A DNA stretch of 64,000 nt. Origin: Callipepla californica brunnescens. Its lineage: Eukaryota; Chordata; Aves; Galliformes; Odontophoridae. The stretch lies in assembly GCA_023055505.1 (NCBI GenBank), contig JALIRH010000030.1, positions 7,560,001 to 7,624,000 on the forward strand. The letters are read 5' to 3'. Under the pieces are notes generated by a model. That model did no database searches. It was not told the origin of the DNA and saw nothing but the letters and a program-made list of their open reading frames with translations. The position numbers and the translations under genes were made by a program. Below are positions 32,247-47,233 of this stretch, one piece after another (the stretch's first letter is position 1; each line of letters opens with the position of its first letter).

Positions 32247-34460
32247 CATAGAAATCAATGGGGCCATAGGTATCAAAGGGGCCATAGAACTCAAGGGGGC
32301 CTAAGAACTCAAAGGGGCCATAGGGATCAATGGGGCTATAGGGATCAATGGAGCCATAGAACTCAATGGGGCCATAGAGATCAATGGGGCCATAGGGATC
32401 AAATGGGCCATAGAACTCAATGGGGCCATAGGAATCAATGGGGCCATAGGAATCAATGGGGACATAGAACTCAATAAGGCCATAGGAATCAATGGAGCCA
32501 TAGAAAATCAAGGGGCCATAGGGATCAATGGGGCCATAGGGATCAATGGGACCATAGGAATCAATGGGGCCACAGGGATGAATGGGGCCATAGGGATCAA
32601 TGGTGATAGGGATCCATGGGGCCATAGAACTCAATGGGGCAAACGGGATCAATGGGGCCATAGGGATCAATGGAGCCAAAGAACTCAGAGGAGCCATAGA
32701 ACTCAATGGGGCAATAGGGATCAATGGGGCCATAGGGATCAATTGGGCCATAGAACTCAATGGGGCCATAGGAATCAATGTGGCCGTAGAATTGAAAGGG
32801 GCCATAAAAATGAATGGGGTCATAGTAATCAATGGGGCCATAGGAATCAATGGGGTCATAGTCAATAATGGGACCATAAAAATCACTTGGGCCATAGGCA
32901 TCAATGAAGCCTTAGAACTCAATGGGGCCATAGAAATCAATGGGGCCACAGGGATCAATGGGAACATAGGAATCAATGTGGCCATAGGATTCAATGGGGC
33001 CATAGAACTCAATGGGGCCATAGGAATCAACGGGGCCGTAGGGATCAATGAGACAATAGGAATCAATGGGGCCATAGGGATGAATGGGGCCATAGGGATC
33101 AAATGGGGATAGGGATCCATGGGGCCATAGAACTCAATGGGGCAAAAGGGATCAAAGGCGCCATAGGGATCATTGGAGCCAAAGAACTCAAAGGAGCCGT
33201 AGAACTCAATGGGGCCATAGAACTCAATGGGTCCATAGGGATCAATGGGACCATAGGAATCACTGGGGCCATAGGAATCAATGGGACCATAGGGATCAAT
33301 AGGGCCATAGGAATCAATGGGGCCATAGGGATCAAATGGGCCACAGCGATCAATGGGACCATAGGAATCAATGGGGCCATAGAACTCAATGCGGCTATAG
33401 GAATCAATGGGGCCTTAGGAATCGATGGGGCCTTAGGAATCAATGGGGCCATAGAACTCAATGGGGCCGTAGGGATCAATGGGAACATAGGAATCAATGG
33501 GGCCATAGGAATCAATGGGGCCATAGGGATCAATGGTGATAGGGATCCATGGGGCCATAGAACTCAATGGGGCAAAAGGGATCAGTGGGGCCATAGGGAT
33601 CAATGGAGCCAATGAACTCAAAGTAGCCATAGAACTCAATGGGGCAATAGAGATCAGTGGGCCATAGGGATCAATTGGGCCAAAGAACTCAGAGGGGCCA
33701 TAGGAATCAATGGGGCCATAGAACTCAATGGCGTCATAGTAATCAATGGGGCCTTAGGGATCAATGGGGCCACAGCGATCAATGGGACCATAGGAATCAA
33801 TGGGGCCATAGAACTCAATGGGGACATAGAATTCAATGGGGCCGTAGGGATCAATGGGAACTTAGGAATCAATGGGGCCTTAGAACTCAATGGGGCCGTA
33901 GAACTCAATGGGGCTGTAGGGATCAATGGGACCATAGGAATCAATGGGGACATAGGTATCAATGGGGCCATAGGGATCAATGGGGCCATAGGGATCATGG
34001 GGCCATAGAACTCAATGGGGCCTTTGGTATCAATTAGGCCATAGGGATCAATTGTGCCATAGAACTCAATGGGGCCATAGAACTCAAAAATGCCATAGAA
34101 CTCAATGGGGCCACAGCGATCAATCGGGCCACAGGACTCAATGGTGCCATAGGACTCAATGGGGCCATAGGGATCAATGGGGCCATAGGGATCAATAAGT
34201 CCATAGGAATCCATGCGGCCTTAGAACTCAATAAGGCCATAGGGATCAATGGGGCCTTAGGGATCCATGGGGAGATAGGGATCCATGGGGCCATACGGAT
34301 CAATGGGAACTTAGGGAACAACCGGACCATAGGAATCAGTGGGGCCATAGGAATTAGTGGGGCCATAGAACTCAATGGGGCCATAGGGAACAATGGGTCC
34401 ATAAGAATCAATGGGGCCATAGGAATCCGTGGGGCCATAGGGATCAATTGGTCCATAGGA

Positions 34461-34856
34461 ATCAATGGGTCCACAGGGATCAATGGGGCCATAGGAATCA
34501 ATAGGGCCATAGGAATCAATGGAGCCAAAGGGATGAATGGGGCCATAAGAATCAATGGGACCATAGGAATCAAAGGGGCCAAAGGGATCAGTCGGGCCAT
34601 AGGAATCAGTGGGGCCATAAGAATCCGTGGGGCCATAGGGATCAATGGGTCCATAGGAATCAATGGGTCCACAGGGATCAATGGAGCCATAGGAATCAAT
34701 AGGGCAATAGGAATCAATGGAGCCAAAGGGATCAATGGGGCCATAAGAATCAATGGGAGCATAGGAATCAAAGGGGCCATAGGGATCAGTCGGGCCATAG
34801 GAATCAGTGGGGCCATAGGAATCCTTGGGGCCTTAGGAATCAATGGGGCCGTAGGG
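34461..34856. repeat. Higher-order repeat of 198 bp (11 units)
   Basis: The marker unit ATCAATGGGTCCACAGGG occurs at 34461 and 34659, and the flanking units repeat in the same order (…GGAGCCAAAGGG…, …GTCGGGCCATAGG…), giving a period of 198 bp. Confidence 0.75.
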
Positions 34857-37800
34857 ATCAATGGGGCCATAGAACTCAAAGGGGCCATAGGAATCGATGG
34901 GGCCATAGGAATCGATGAGGCCATAAGGATCGATGAGGCCGTAGGAATCAATGGGGCCTTTGAACTCAATGGGGCCATAGGGATCAATGGGACCATAGAA
35001 CTCAATTGGGCCATAGAACTCAAAGGGGCCATAGGAATCAATGGTACCATAGGAATCAAAGGGACCATAGGAATCAATGGGGCCATAGGGATCACTGGGG
35101 CCATAGGGATCAATGGGGCCACAGGGATCAATTGGACCATAGGAATCAATGGGGCCACAGGAATCGATAGGGCCAGAGGGATCAATGAGGCCATAGGGAT
35201 CGATGGGGACATAGAACTCAATGGGGCCATAGAACTCAATGGGGCCATAGGGATCAATGGGGCCATAGGAATCGATGGGGCCATAGGAATCAATGAGGCC
35301 ATAAGGCTCGATGATGCCGTAGGAATCAATGGGGCCTTCCTACTGAATGGGGCCATAGGGATCAATTGTGCCATAGGAATCAACGGAGCCATAGGGATCA
35401 ATGGGGCCACAGGAATCAGTGGGGCCATAGGAATCAATAAGGCCATTGGGATCAATGGGGCCATAGAACTCAATGGGGCCATAGGGATCAATGGGACCAG
35501 AGGAATTAATGGGGCCATAGGAATCAATGGGACCATAGGAATCAATGGGGCCATAGGAATCAATGGGGCCATAGTTATCAATAGGACCGTAGGAATCAAT
35601 GGGGCCATAGGGATCAATGGGGCCATAGGGATCAAATGGGCCACAGCGATCAATGGGGCCATAGAACTCAATGGGGCTATAGGAATCAATGGGGCCTTAG
35701 GAATCGATGGGGCCTTAGGAATCAATGGGGACATAGAACTCAAAGGGGCCGTAGGGATCAATGGGAACATAGGAATCAATAGGGCCATAGGAATCAATGG
35801 GGCCAAAGGGATCAATGGGGATAGGGATCCATGGGGCCATAGAACTCAATGGGGCAAAAGGGATCAATGGGGCCATAGGGATCAATGGAGCCAATGAACT
35901 CAAAGGAGCCATAGAACTCAATGTGGGAATAGGGATCAGTGGGGACATAGGGATCAATTGGGCCAAAGAACTCAATGGGGCCGTAGGAATCAATGTGGCC
36001 ATAGAACAGAAAGGGGCCATAAAAATCAATGGGGTCATCGTAATCAATGGGGCCTTAGGGACCAATGGGGCCACAACGATCAATGGTACCATAGGAATCA
36101 ATGGGGCCTTAGAACTCAATGGGGCCTTAGAACTCATTGGGGCCGCAGGGGTCAATGGGAACTTAGGAATCAATGGGGACATAGGTATCAATGGGGCCAT
36201 AGGGATCAATGGGGCCATAGGGATCAATTGTGCCATAGAACTCAATGGGGCCATAGAACTCAAATGGGCCACAGCGATGAATGGGGCCACAGGACTCAAA
36301 GGGGCCATAGGACTCAATGGGGCCATAGGGATCATTAAGTCCATAGGAATCCATGCGGCCTTAGAACTCAATGGGGCCATAGGGATCAATGGGGCCTTAG
36401 GGATCCACGGGGCGATAGGGATCCATGGGAACTTAGGGAACAATGGGAGCATAGGAATCAGTGGGGACATAGGAATCAGTGGGGCCATAGAAATCAATGG
36501 GTCCATAGGAATCAATGGGGCCATAGGAATCCGTGTGGCCATAGGGATCAATTGGGCCATAGGAATCAATGGGGCCACAGGGATCAATGGGGCCACAGGA
36601 ATCAATGGGGCCATAGGAATCAATAGCGCCATAGGAATCAATGGAGCCATAGGGATCAATGGGGCCATAAGAATCAATGGGAACATAGGGATCAATGAGG
36701 CCATAGGAATCAATGGGGCCATAGGAATCGATGAGGCCATATGAATCAATGGGGCCATATGAATCAATGGGGCCATAGGGATCGAGGGGGCCATAGGGAT
36801 CGAGGGGACCATAGGAATCAACGGGGCCATAGGGATCAGTGGGGCCAAAGAACTCAGTGGGGCCATAGGGATCAGTAGGGCCACAGGAATCAATGGGGCC
36901 TTAGGAATCAATGGGGCCGCAGGGATCAATGGGGCCATAGGAATCAATGGGGCCATAGGAATCAATGGGGCCATCGGGATCAGCGGGGCAATAGGAATCC
37001 GTGGGGCCATTGGAATCCGTGGGGTCTTAGGAATCAATGGGGCCACAGGGATCAATGGGGCCATAGAACTCAATGGGGCCATAGAACTCAATGGGGCCGT
37101 AGGGATCAATGGGACCATAGGAATCAATGGGGCCATAGGAATCAGTGTGGCCATAGGGATCAATGGGGCCATAGGGATCAATGGGGCCATAGAACTCAAT
37201 GGGGCCATAGGGATCAGTTGGGCCATAGTCATCAATGGAGCCATAGAACTCAAATGAGCCATAGAACTCAATGGGGCCATAGGAATCAATGTGGTTATAG
37301 GAATCAATGTGGCCACAAAAATCAATGGGGCCATAGGAGTCAATGGAGCCATAGAACTCAATGGGGCCATAGAACCCAATGGGGCCATAGGGATCAATGG
37401 GGCCATAGGGATCAATAAGGCCATAGGAATCCATGCGGCCATAGAACTCAATGGTTTATTAGGGAACAATGGAGCCATAGAGATTAATGGGGCCATAGGG
37501 ATCAACGGGGCCGTAGGAATCAATGCGGCCATAAAGATCAAAGGGGCCATAGGGATCAATGGGGCCATAGGGATCAATGAGACCATAGGAATAAGTGGGG
37601 CCATAGGAATCAGTGGGGCCATAAAACTCAATGGGGCCATAAGGATCAATGGGACCACAGGAATCAAAGGGGCCATAGGAATCAGTGGGGCCATAAGAAT
37701 CAGTGGGGCCATAGAACTCAATGGGGCCATAGGAATCAGTGGGGCCATATGAATCAATGTGGCCATAGGGATCAGTGGGGCCATAGGGATCAGTGGGGCA

Positions 37801-38264
37801 TAAGGAATCAATGGGGCCATAGGGATCAATGTGGCCATAGAACTCAATGTGGCCATAGAACTCAATGGTGCCGTAGGGATCAATGGGACTTTAGGAATCA
37901 ATGGGGACATAGGAATCAATGGGGCCATAGGGATCAATGGGGCCATAGGGATCAATTGGGCCATAGCGAACAATTGGACCATAAAACTCAAAGGGGCCAT
38001 AGAACTCAATGGGGACATAGGAAACAATGGGTCCTCAGAACTCTATGAGGCCTTTGGAATCAATGGAGCCATAGAACTCAATGGGGCCATAGAACTCAAT
38101 GGGGCCATCGGGATCAATGGGATATTTTGAATCAATGTGGCCATAGGAATCAATGGGACCATAGGGATCAATGCGGCTATAGGGAGTAATGCGGCCTTAG
38201 AACTCAATGGGGCCATAGGTATATGGGACCAAAGGAATCAATGGGGCCATAGGGATCAATGGGG

Positions 38265-39198
38265 CCATAGGGATCAATTGGACCATAGGAATCATTGCGG
38301 CCATAGAACTCTATGGGGCCATAAGGATCAATGGGGCCATATGGATCAATGGGGCCATAGGGATAAATGGGGCCATAGGGATCATTGGGGCCATAGGAAT
38401 CAAAGGGGCCATAGGAATCCACGGGCCCATAGGAATCAGTGGGGCCATAGAACTCAGTGGGGCCATAGGGATCAATGGGGCCACAGGAATCAATGGGGCC
38501 ACAGGAATCAATGGGACAATAGGGTTCAATGGGGTCATAGGAATCAATTGGGCCATAGTCATCAATGGAGCCATAGAACTCAAAGGGGCCATAGAACACA
38601 ATAGAGCCATAGGGATCAATGGGGCCATAGGAATCAGTGGGGCATAGAACTCAGTGGGGCCATAGGGATCAATGGGGCCATAGGAATCGATGGGGCCATA
38701 GGAATCTATGGGGCCATAGGGATCAATGGGGCCATAGGGATAAATTGGACCATAGGAATCATTGCGGCCATAGAACTCTATGGGGCCATAAGGATCAATG
38801 GGGCCATATGGATCAATGGGGCCATAGGGATAAATGGGGCCATAGGGATCATTGGGGCCATAGGAATCAAAGGGGCCATAGGAATCCACGGGCCCATAGG
38901 AATCAGTGGGGCCATAGAACTCAGTGGGGCCATAGGGATCAATGGGGCCACAGGAATCAATGGGGCCACAGGAATCAATGGGACAATAGGGATCAATGGG
39001 GTCATAGGAATCAATTGGGCCATAGTCATCAATGGAGCCATAGAACTCAAAGTGGCCATAGAACACAATAGAGACATAGGGATCAATGGGGCCATAGGAA
39101 TCAGTGGGGCATAGAACTCAGTGGGGCCATAGGGATCAATGGGGCCATAGGAATCGATGGGGCCATAGGAATCAATGGAGCCAAAGAACTCAATGGGG
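38265..39198. repeat. Higher-order tandem duplication of 467 bp
   Basis: Two nearly identical blocks, about 38265-38731 and 38732-39198. The marker ATGGGACAAT occurs at 38511 and 38978. The period is 26 units less one base, because both copies have the same one-base loss in GTGGGGCATAGAACTC (about 38638 and 39105), showing block duplication after the deletion. Confidence 0.85.
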
Positions 39199-40422
39199 CC
39201 ATAGGGATCGATGGGGTCATAGGGATCCATTGGGCCATAGGAATCGCTGGTTCCATAGGAATCTATGGGGCCATAGGGATCGATGTGGCCATAGGGATCA
39301 ATGGGGCCATCGGGAACAATAGGACATTTTGAATCAATGGGGCCATAGGAATCAATGGGACCATAGGGATCAATGGGGCCATAGGGATCAATGGGGCCGT
39401 AGAACTCAATGGGGCCATAGGTAAATGGGACCAAAGGAATCAATGGACCCATAGGGATCAATGGGGCCATAGGGATCAAAGGGACCATAGGAATCAATGC
39501 GGCCATAGAACTCAATGGGGCCATAAGGATCAATGGGGCCATAGGGATCAATGGGGCCATAGGGATCAATGGGGCCATAGGGATCATTGGGGCCATAGGA
39601 ATCAATGGGGCCATAGGGATCAATGGGGCCATAGGGATCAATGGGGCCTCAGAAATCAATGGGGCCATAGGGATCAATGGGGCCGTAGAACTCAATGGGT
39701 CCTTAGGGATCAATGGGGCCACAGAAATCAATGGTACCTTAGGGATCAATGGGGCCATAGGAATCAATGGGGCCATAGGGATCAATGGGGCCATAGAACT
39801 AAATGGGGCCATAGGGATCAATGGGGCCATAGGGATCAATGGGGCCGTAGAACTCAATGGAGCCATAGGGATCAATGGGACCATAGGGATCGATGGGGCC
39901 ATAGGGATCGATGGGGCCATAGGGATCGATGGGGCCACAGGAATCAATGGGACCACAGGAATCAATGGGGCCATAGGAATCAATGGGGCCATAGGGATCA
40001 ATGGGGCCATAGGAATCAACGGGGCCATAGGAATGAGTGGGGCCACAGGAATCAATGGGGCCATAGGAATCAGTGGGGCCATAGGGATCGATGGGGCCAT
40101 AGGGATCGATGGGGCCATAGGGATCGATGGGGCCATTGAACTGAATGGGGCCATAGGAATCAATGGGGCCATAGGAATCACTGGGGCCACAGGGATCACT
40201 GGGGCCACAGGGATCACTGGGGCCACAGGGATCACTGGGGCCAGAGGAATCACTGGGGCCACAGGAATCACTGGGGCCGTAGGGATCACTGGGGCCGTAG
40301 GGATCACTGGGGCCATAGAACTCAATGGGGCCATAGAACTCAATGGGGCCATAGAACTCAATGGGGCCATAGAACTCAATGGGGCCATAGAACTCAATGG
40401 GGCCATAGAACTCAATGGGGCC

Positions 40423-42276
<1,854 letters not shown>

Positions 42277-43185
42277 AAGCACCTTCTGAATATGAGAACC
42301 TTTAGAAGCAGTTCCAGCCACGTTTCCTAGCAGCACATGCACACTGCAGACAGAGCCTGCAATGCCCCAGACATGTAACAGCTTCAACCAGAGCCCCAGC
42401 CTGGTTACCCACTGTGGCTGTGTGTGGTGATGAACCACACAGTTCCCTTGTCCCAAATGCAGGTTGAGATCCAATCACTGCTCCAATGTGATCGAGTAAA
42501 AAGGGATCCACTCAGGGCAGGGACCACAGAAATGCCAGCACTGTAGGAAGAGCTTCATCTAGAGATCTGTCCACATTCAATATTGCCAAGTACTCGTGAG
42601 GGGAGTGCCCTGCAAACATCTGTGCTGCAGGAAGAATTTCTCTCAGGGCTGACTTCTCATTTCTCATCGGAAAGCCCCCTTTGCAGAGACCTTGAGAATT
42701 CTGGAGAACTCAGCATGAGAGAGACCCAGATGCTTCTCCCCCCACAGGAAGTGTTTGCAAAGGAGATGGCTTCACAGGCAACCTCTGCAGAAGGGAACTA
42801 TCCCAGGAGTTTCAGATGGCCTTTCCTGGCTAACAAAAGATATTCTCTCACCATGCCTGCTCTTCCTCTCTGCTCTTCCAGCATGCAGCTTTTTGATGCC
42901 ATCTGCTAAGGAAAATCAGCTGTGTATGGATGCTCTGTATGTCTGTGTGCATGTTCTGCTCTCAGAAGTTTCTGAGTGCACTGAGGAATGAAATACAAGG
43001 GTCAGGAAAGCAGTAACGTGGCTTGTGGAAGTTTTCTGAAAATAAGCTGTAGTTGAAGGGGAAGGGGGTAAATAAAGTAGGAGAGTTGTTCTGGAGCTTT
43101 TGACACTGTAGTCTTGCTTCTTGTTCTGAAAATAAAAGACCGAATGTGGATTGAGGAATGGTAAAAGGACGTTTGATTCTGGTAC
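42277..43185 (+). other. 3' UTR and flank of copy D
   Basis: Homologous to 10811-11660; polyadenylation signal AATAAA at 43071-43076. An insertion of about 65 bp relative to B lies near 42545-42610. Homology ends at the LTR at 43186. Confidence 0.55.
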
Positions 43186-43522
43186 TGTAGGGCAAATCAC
43201 CCTAAAGAAAGCACTTCAAGGAAGTAGTGCGAAAGGATGGTATATTTTTGGTAGGCTTTAAGTAGATGATATACAAATAAATAGCAAAAAGAGATTGGCT
43301 CACCTTGATGATGGTTGAGGCTTGCCGATAACTCCACCAGGGAGGGATCTCCAACAAGAGATCCTTCCCTGCTGGTGGTCAGCCCTTAAATGGGGTCTTG
43401 GGAGAGGTGGAGTCAAACTCCACCCCTTCCAATCACACTCAGTTGTGCCCCTGCAGCTGACTCAGGGCTTGCCTCAAGTGATCAATCAGTGGTTCAGGCC
43501 GTGATTCAACAGTTCCCATACA
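43186..43522 (-). mobile_element. 3' LTR of the L2 provirus
   Basis: TGTATGGGAACTGTTG...GCCCTACA in minus orientation, 337 bp. The polypurine tract GAAGGGGTGGAG adjoins it at 43534-43523. Confidence 0.88.
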
Positions 43523-44467
43523 CTCCACCCCTTCACGACATGAACCACTGATTAAGTAACTGTAGGTTGAGCCCTCCTTAATACAGAGACCCAATATATC
43601 GCGACGCTTTACATAATAACCCGTCGCGATGTGTATCGATGTAATCTGGGATGAGTGATGATCAGCGTATGGCTCGTGTTCTTCCTTGGGCCAGTGCTCA
43701 GTGGTGTCTACTGGAAGCATGCGGTCATGTTGTGCAGGTCCGTCCTACTCTTCATCAGTCCCAGGTAGACCATCACCGGATGTTGCATATGATCTTATAG
43801 CAACTTTGGAACTTTGCAGCATCATTTGGTTCCCTCTGGTGACTCATAGACTCACAGGGAGTAATATAGATGTTTCAAAGGTACCAGGAGGGGGAGGTCC
43901 GCTCTCCAGGGCACTATACAGGCCGTATTCCTGTCTTGGGTCAACACTTCAGCTTGTACAGGGGCATGTCCTGGCCGCCTGTACCAAACTTTTTGGCCCG
44001 ATGTCTGTGGCTGCACGATTAGATCAGGCACTAGAGGGGGCGTCCTGATCTGTCACAGAGACATGATAGGGGTTCCTTTAGGAATAAAGACTGGAGTGTT
44101 GACCACAATATCGGTAGGCCATGTACCAATTACCGAAGGGACTACCGAACCTCCCACCTCCAACAATCTCCCCTAAGGTGCAAGTAGGCCACACCATCGT
44201 GGTCCTACCTGCACCTTCCAAGGCCATCTTATTTTATTGGTACCTGGTCTTAGGTTCTCAGGGGCAGGGAGCAGAAGATTGTTCTCAGGCCAGTCTGAGG
44301 TCTTACCTCATTATCTGTACCTGTAATTTGGATCCTAAGTGGGGAGGCCCATGTTGTTTGCAACATTTTCAAGGCACTGGGTCTGCCATCTCTAGGTCTT
44401 TCATTCAGATCTCAAAGGGTTTCGTGGAGTCTCTTCGTCCACCCCTGCAGAGACTGAGAGTCTGTCT
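43523..44467 (-). other. Integrase C-terminal remnant and 3' untranslated part of L2
   Basis: Lies between the recognisable integrase core and the 3' LTR. The reading frame is broken into short pieces; no envelope-like signal peptide, cleavage site or transmembrane segment was found. Confidence 0.5.
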
Positions 44468-47233
44468 TCAGGGCAGCCTTGAGAATGCCATTATAACGCT
44501 CAATGAGGCCTGCCCCGTTGGATTGTATGGCAGGTGGAATCGCCACTCAATATTGTTCTCTTCTGCCCAGCGTTGTATCATTGCACCCGTGAAATGAGTC
44601 CCTTGGTCGCTCCCAATGACTTGTAGTGTCCCATAGGCAGCCATCAATCTTGTGAGCGCCTTGATAGTATATGCCTGGTTGGCTTTTGGTACTGGATAGG
44701 CCTGCAATAGCCCACTTGCGGTGTCAACACAGGTTAGGGCATATCTCGCCCCCTCAGATCAAGAGAAGGGCCCAATATAATCAACCTGCCATCGCTGTAG
44801 AGGATTGTGTCCTCTAGCAAGATGGGCTGTAGTTTCAGGCAACGACCTCGGTCTCATTCTGGAGCAGGCATCACAGTCTCGGCATGCTTGAGCTACATCC
44901 GATAATTGTACGGGCAGTCCCCATGCTTTGGCAGCTGCCCACATGGTTTTCTGTCCAGCATGCCGCAACTTTCGATGTAACCAGTAGGCGATGTTCTCAG
45001 ATGGTGAGTTCTCAACCCATCTAACTCGGGCCAGTGTGTCGGCTTCATCATTTCCTGGTGACTGTAGGGGTCGGTGACCAGAAACATGGTAGACACATAC
45101 AGTTCTGTGTTTGACTGTATTCCATATGTGTGACCACATATCTTTGCCCCAGATGGGTCGGGAGTGGATAGTCCAGTCCTGGGTAGCCCACTGTGCGATC
45201 CAAAGAGTGAGCCCCCGGTACACAGCCCAACTATCTGTGCAGATATTCAGGATACCGTCACCAGGTTCTTTGGTTATAACCATCCACACGGCCCGCAGCT
45301 CTGCCCACTGGCTGCTTTGACCATCCCCCTCTTCAGACCATATTGTGTCTGTGGCAGGATGGTATGCTACTGCTCTCCACTTACTTGGGTTGCCCTTGCT
45401 GGACCCATCCGTGTACCAGGCATCTTCAGGAATGGGATATTTTCCTTCCCGGACGGGACTCTTCTCTGGCGGAGCAACCATGGCTTGTTTTTGTGCATCA
45501 CTGTGATACGTCACCGGGCCTAGAATGTTTTGGAGTTCTTCTTTCAACGGTGAGGAAGACAGACTACTCCTCTGGCTGAGATAGGCGACCCATCGTGCCA
45601 CCGTCCGCGCCTGGGCCACCCCTGTCTTAGGAAGGTTGGTCAGATCTCTTACCCACCCCTGAATTGGAAAAGTGGTCTTAACTACGACTTCAGCCGTCTG
45701 GGTTATTGGCTCTACCGCTTGCAAGGCAGTATAGGCAGCCAATAGCTGTTTTTCAATCATACTATATCTTTCTTCTGCTCCATGCCAGACCTGAGACCAA
45801 AATCCAATGGGAGTCCGAACAGAACTCTGACGTTGCCACAGGCCCCAGCCAAAGCCATCCTGAGTAACATGAACATCTAATTCAGCTGGGAGGGTAGGAT
45901 CGAATATACCCAATGCCTGGGCTTGTTTCACCGCCTGTTTTGCCTGCTGGAAAGCATCCTGTTCTGTTCTCCCCCAATCCCATGATTGGCCCTTTTTTGT
46001 GAGTCTATACAAAGGTCTCAGCAGCTGCGCCAAATGAGGTAGAAAGGAACGCCAGTATCCCAATATACCTAGAAATTCCTGCAGCTGCTTTGCTGTTGTA
46101 GGGACTGGAAATGCCTGAACCTTATCTATGATGGCACTGGGTAGTACTTTGGTCTTTCCTGACCAGACTACCCCCAGAAATTTTACGGACAGGCCTGGAC
46201 CTTGCACCTTCTGAGGATTGATAGCCCATCCTCTTTCACCTAGGTAGGCAGTTAATGAATCTGCCGCCGCTCCTACTGCTTCCAGTGAGTCAGATGTTAA
46301 CAGGAGATCATCAATGTAGTGATATAGGTTGACGTTATTATTAGGTTTCCTCCAATTAGCTAGGTCACGCGCCACCAAGTTATGACAGTATGTTGGTGAA
46401 TGCACGTACCCCTGTGGCAGGACCTGAAAGGTCCACTGCCTGCCTCCCCATGTGAATGCAAATTGATCTTGCGATTCTTTGGCAATCAGAATACTAAAAA
46501 ATGCATTTGCCAAATCCAGGACACAATGGTAGGTCTTGATTTCTCTACTAAGTGTGTCCATTAGGGAAGCAATATTGGGTACGGCCGCATGGATGTGCGG
46601 CGTGACCTTATTTAATTCCCTATAATCTACTGTCATTCTCCATGTTCCATCCGACTTCCGCACTGGCCATATGGGGTAATTATATGGACTATGTGCAGGT
46701 CTTATAATACCTACTTTTTCTAGTTCCTGCACCGTTTTTGATATTTCTTCCTGCCCCCCCAAAAGTCTATACTGTCTTACATTAGTAATCCGGCGTGGTT
46801 TCAGCAAACAAATGGGCTCATGTTTCGCATGGCCCCTCAATACTGTCTGTATTGCCCGGACACTAATGTACCTCTGTCGAAGTCTGAATTCTCCCACGGT
46901 TGTCTGGAGAGCCAGACCCCATAAAATGTCTATGCCCAAGATGTATTCTGGAATTGGGGCAATTGACACTTTATACTCCCGGTGTGGGAGACGCCCAACC
47001 CCCAGTTTCAACCATCTTTGGGTGACCGGAATGGTCTGTCCCCCAAACCCACCAATCATTACTCTATTGCCCTTAAATTTTGTTGGGTCTCCATATATAA
47101 TTGATGTTTCCGCACCAGTGTCTACTAGAGCCATCACTTTTTGAATATTTTTATCTGTCCAAAATATCTCTAATTCTACACAGGGCCTCTGGTAACATCT
47201 GGAGGCCCTAAAGGGACCAGAGTTCTTCGTTAC
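44468..47233 (-). pseudogene. pol: pol of the L2 provirus
   Basis: Open from 47233, overlapping the end of gag in the -1 frame, to a TGA ending at 44759. Protease LVDTGAE (about 47110-47130), RT with MTVDYREL and YIDDLLL, RNase H with WYTDGSSKG and CTDSW, integrase H-H-C-C motif (HRKLRH to CDAC) and first catalytic D (QVDYIGPF). The TGA falls just after it; the following piece (44707-44468) has the second D (GSDQGTHF) and then a one-base frame change just before the expected catalytic Glu. Class III/ERVL-like. About 790 clean codons before the first stop. Confidence 0.87.

Larger units (their letters stand above)
32247..40422. repeat. 18-bp minisatellite array, about 8.2 kb
   Basis: Tandem units with consensus ATCAATGGGGCCATAGGR and a frequent variant CTCAATGGGGCCATAGAA; about 454 units at 18-bp spacing with few indels. 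Variation is mostly at the last and first bases and the GCC/ACC positions. The plus strand carries GGGG every unit and GGGGCC in most. A homogeneous right end (40314-40422) is made of nearly identical CTCAATGGGGCCATAGAA units; the middle is more diverged. Bounded on both sides by LTRs without unique flank. Reading frames on either strand are open for hundreds of codons because 18 is a multiple of three. Confidence 0.96.

Noticed and set aside
32247..40422. CRISPR-like array
   Set aside because: Units are contiguous with no unique spacers, and the genome is vertebrate.
43523..44467. An env gene in the L2 provirus
   Set aside because: No signal peptide, cleavage site, CX6CC or membrane segment on the minus strand; sequence looks like decayed integrase end and untranslated region.
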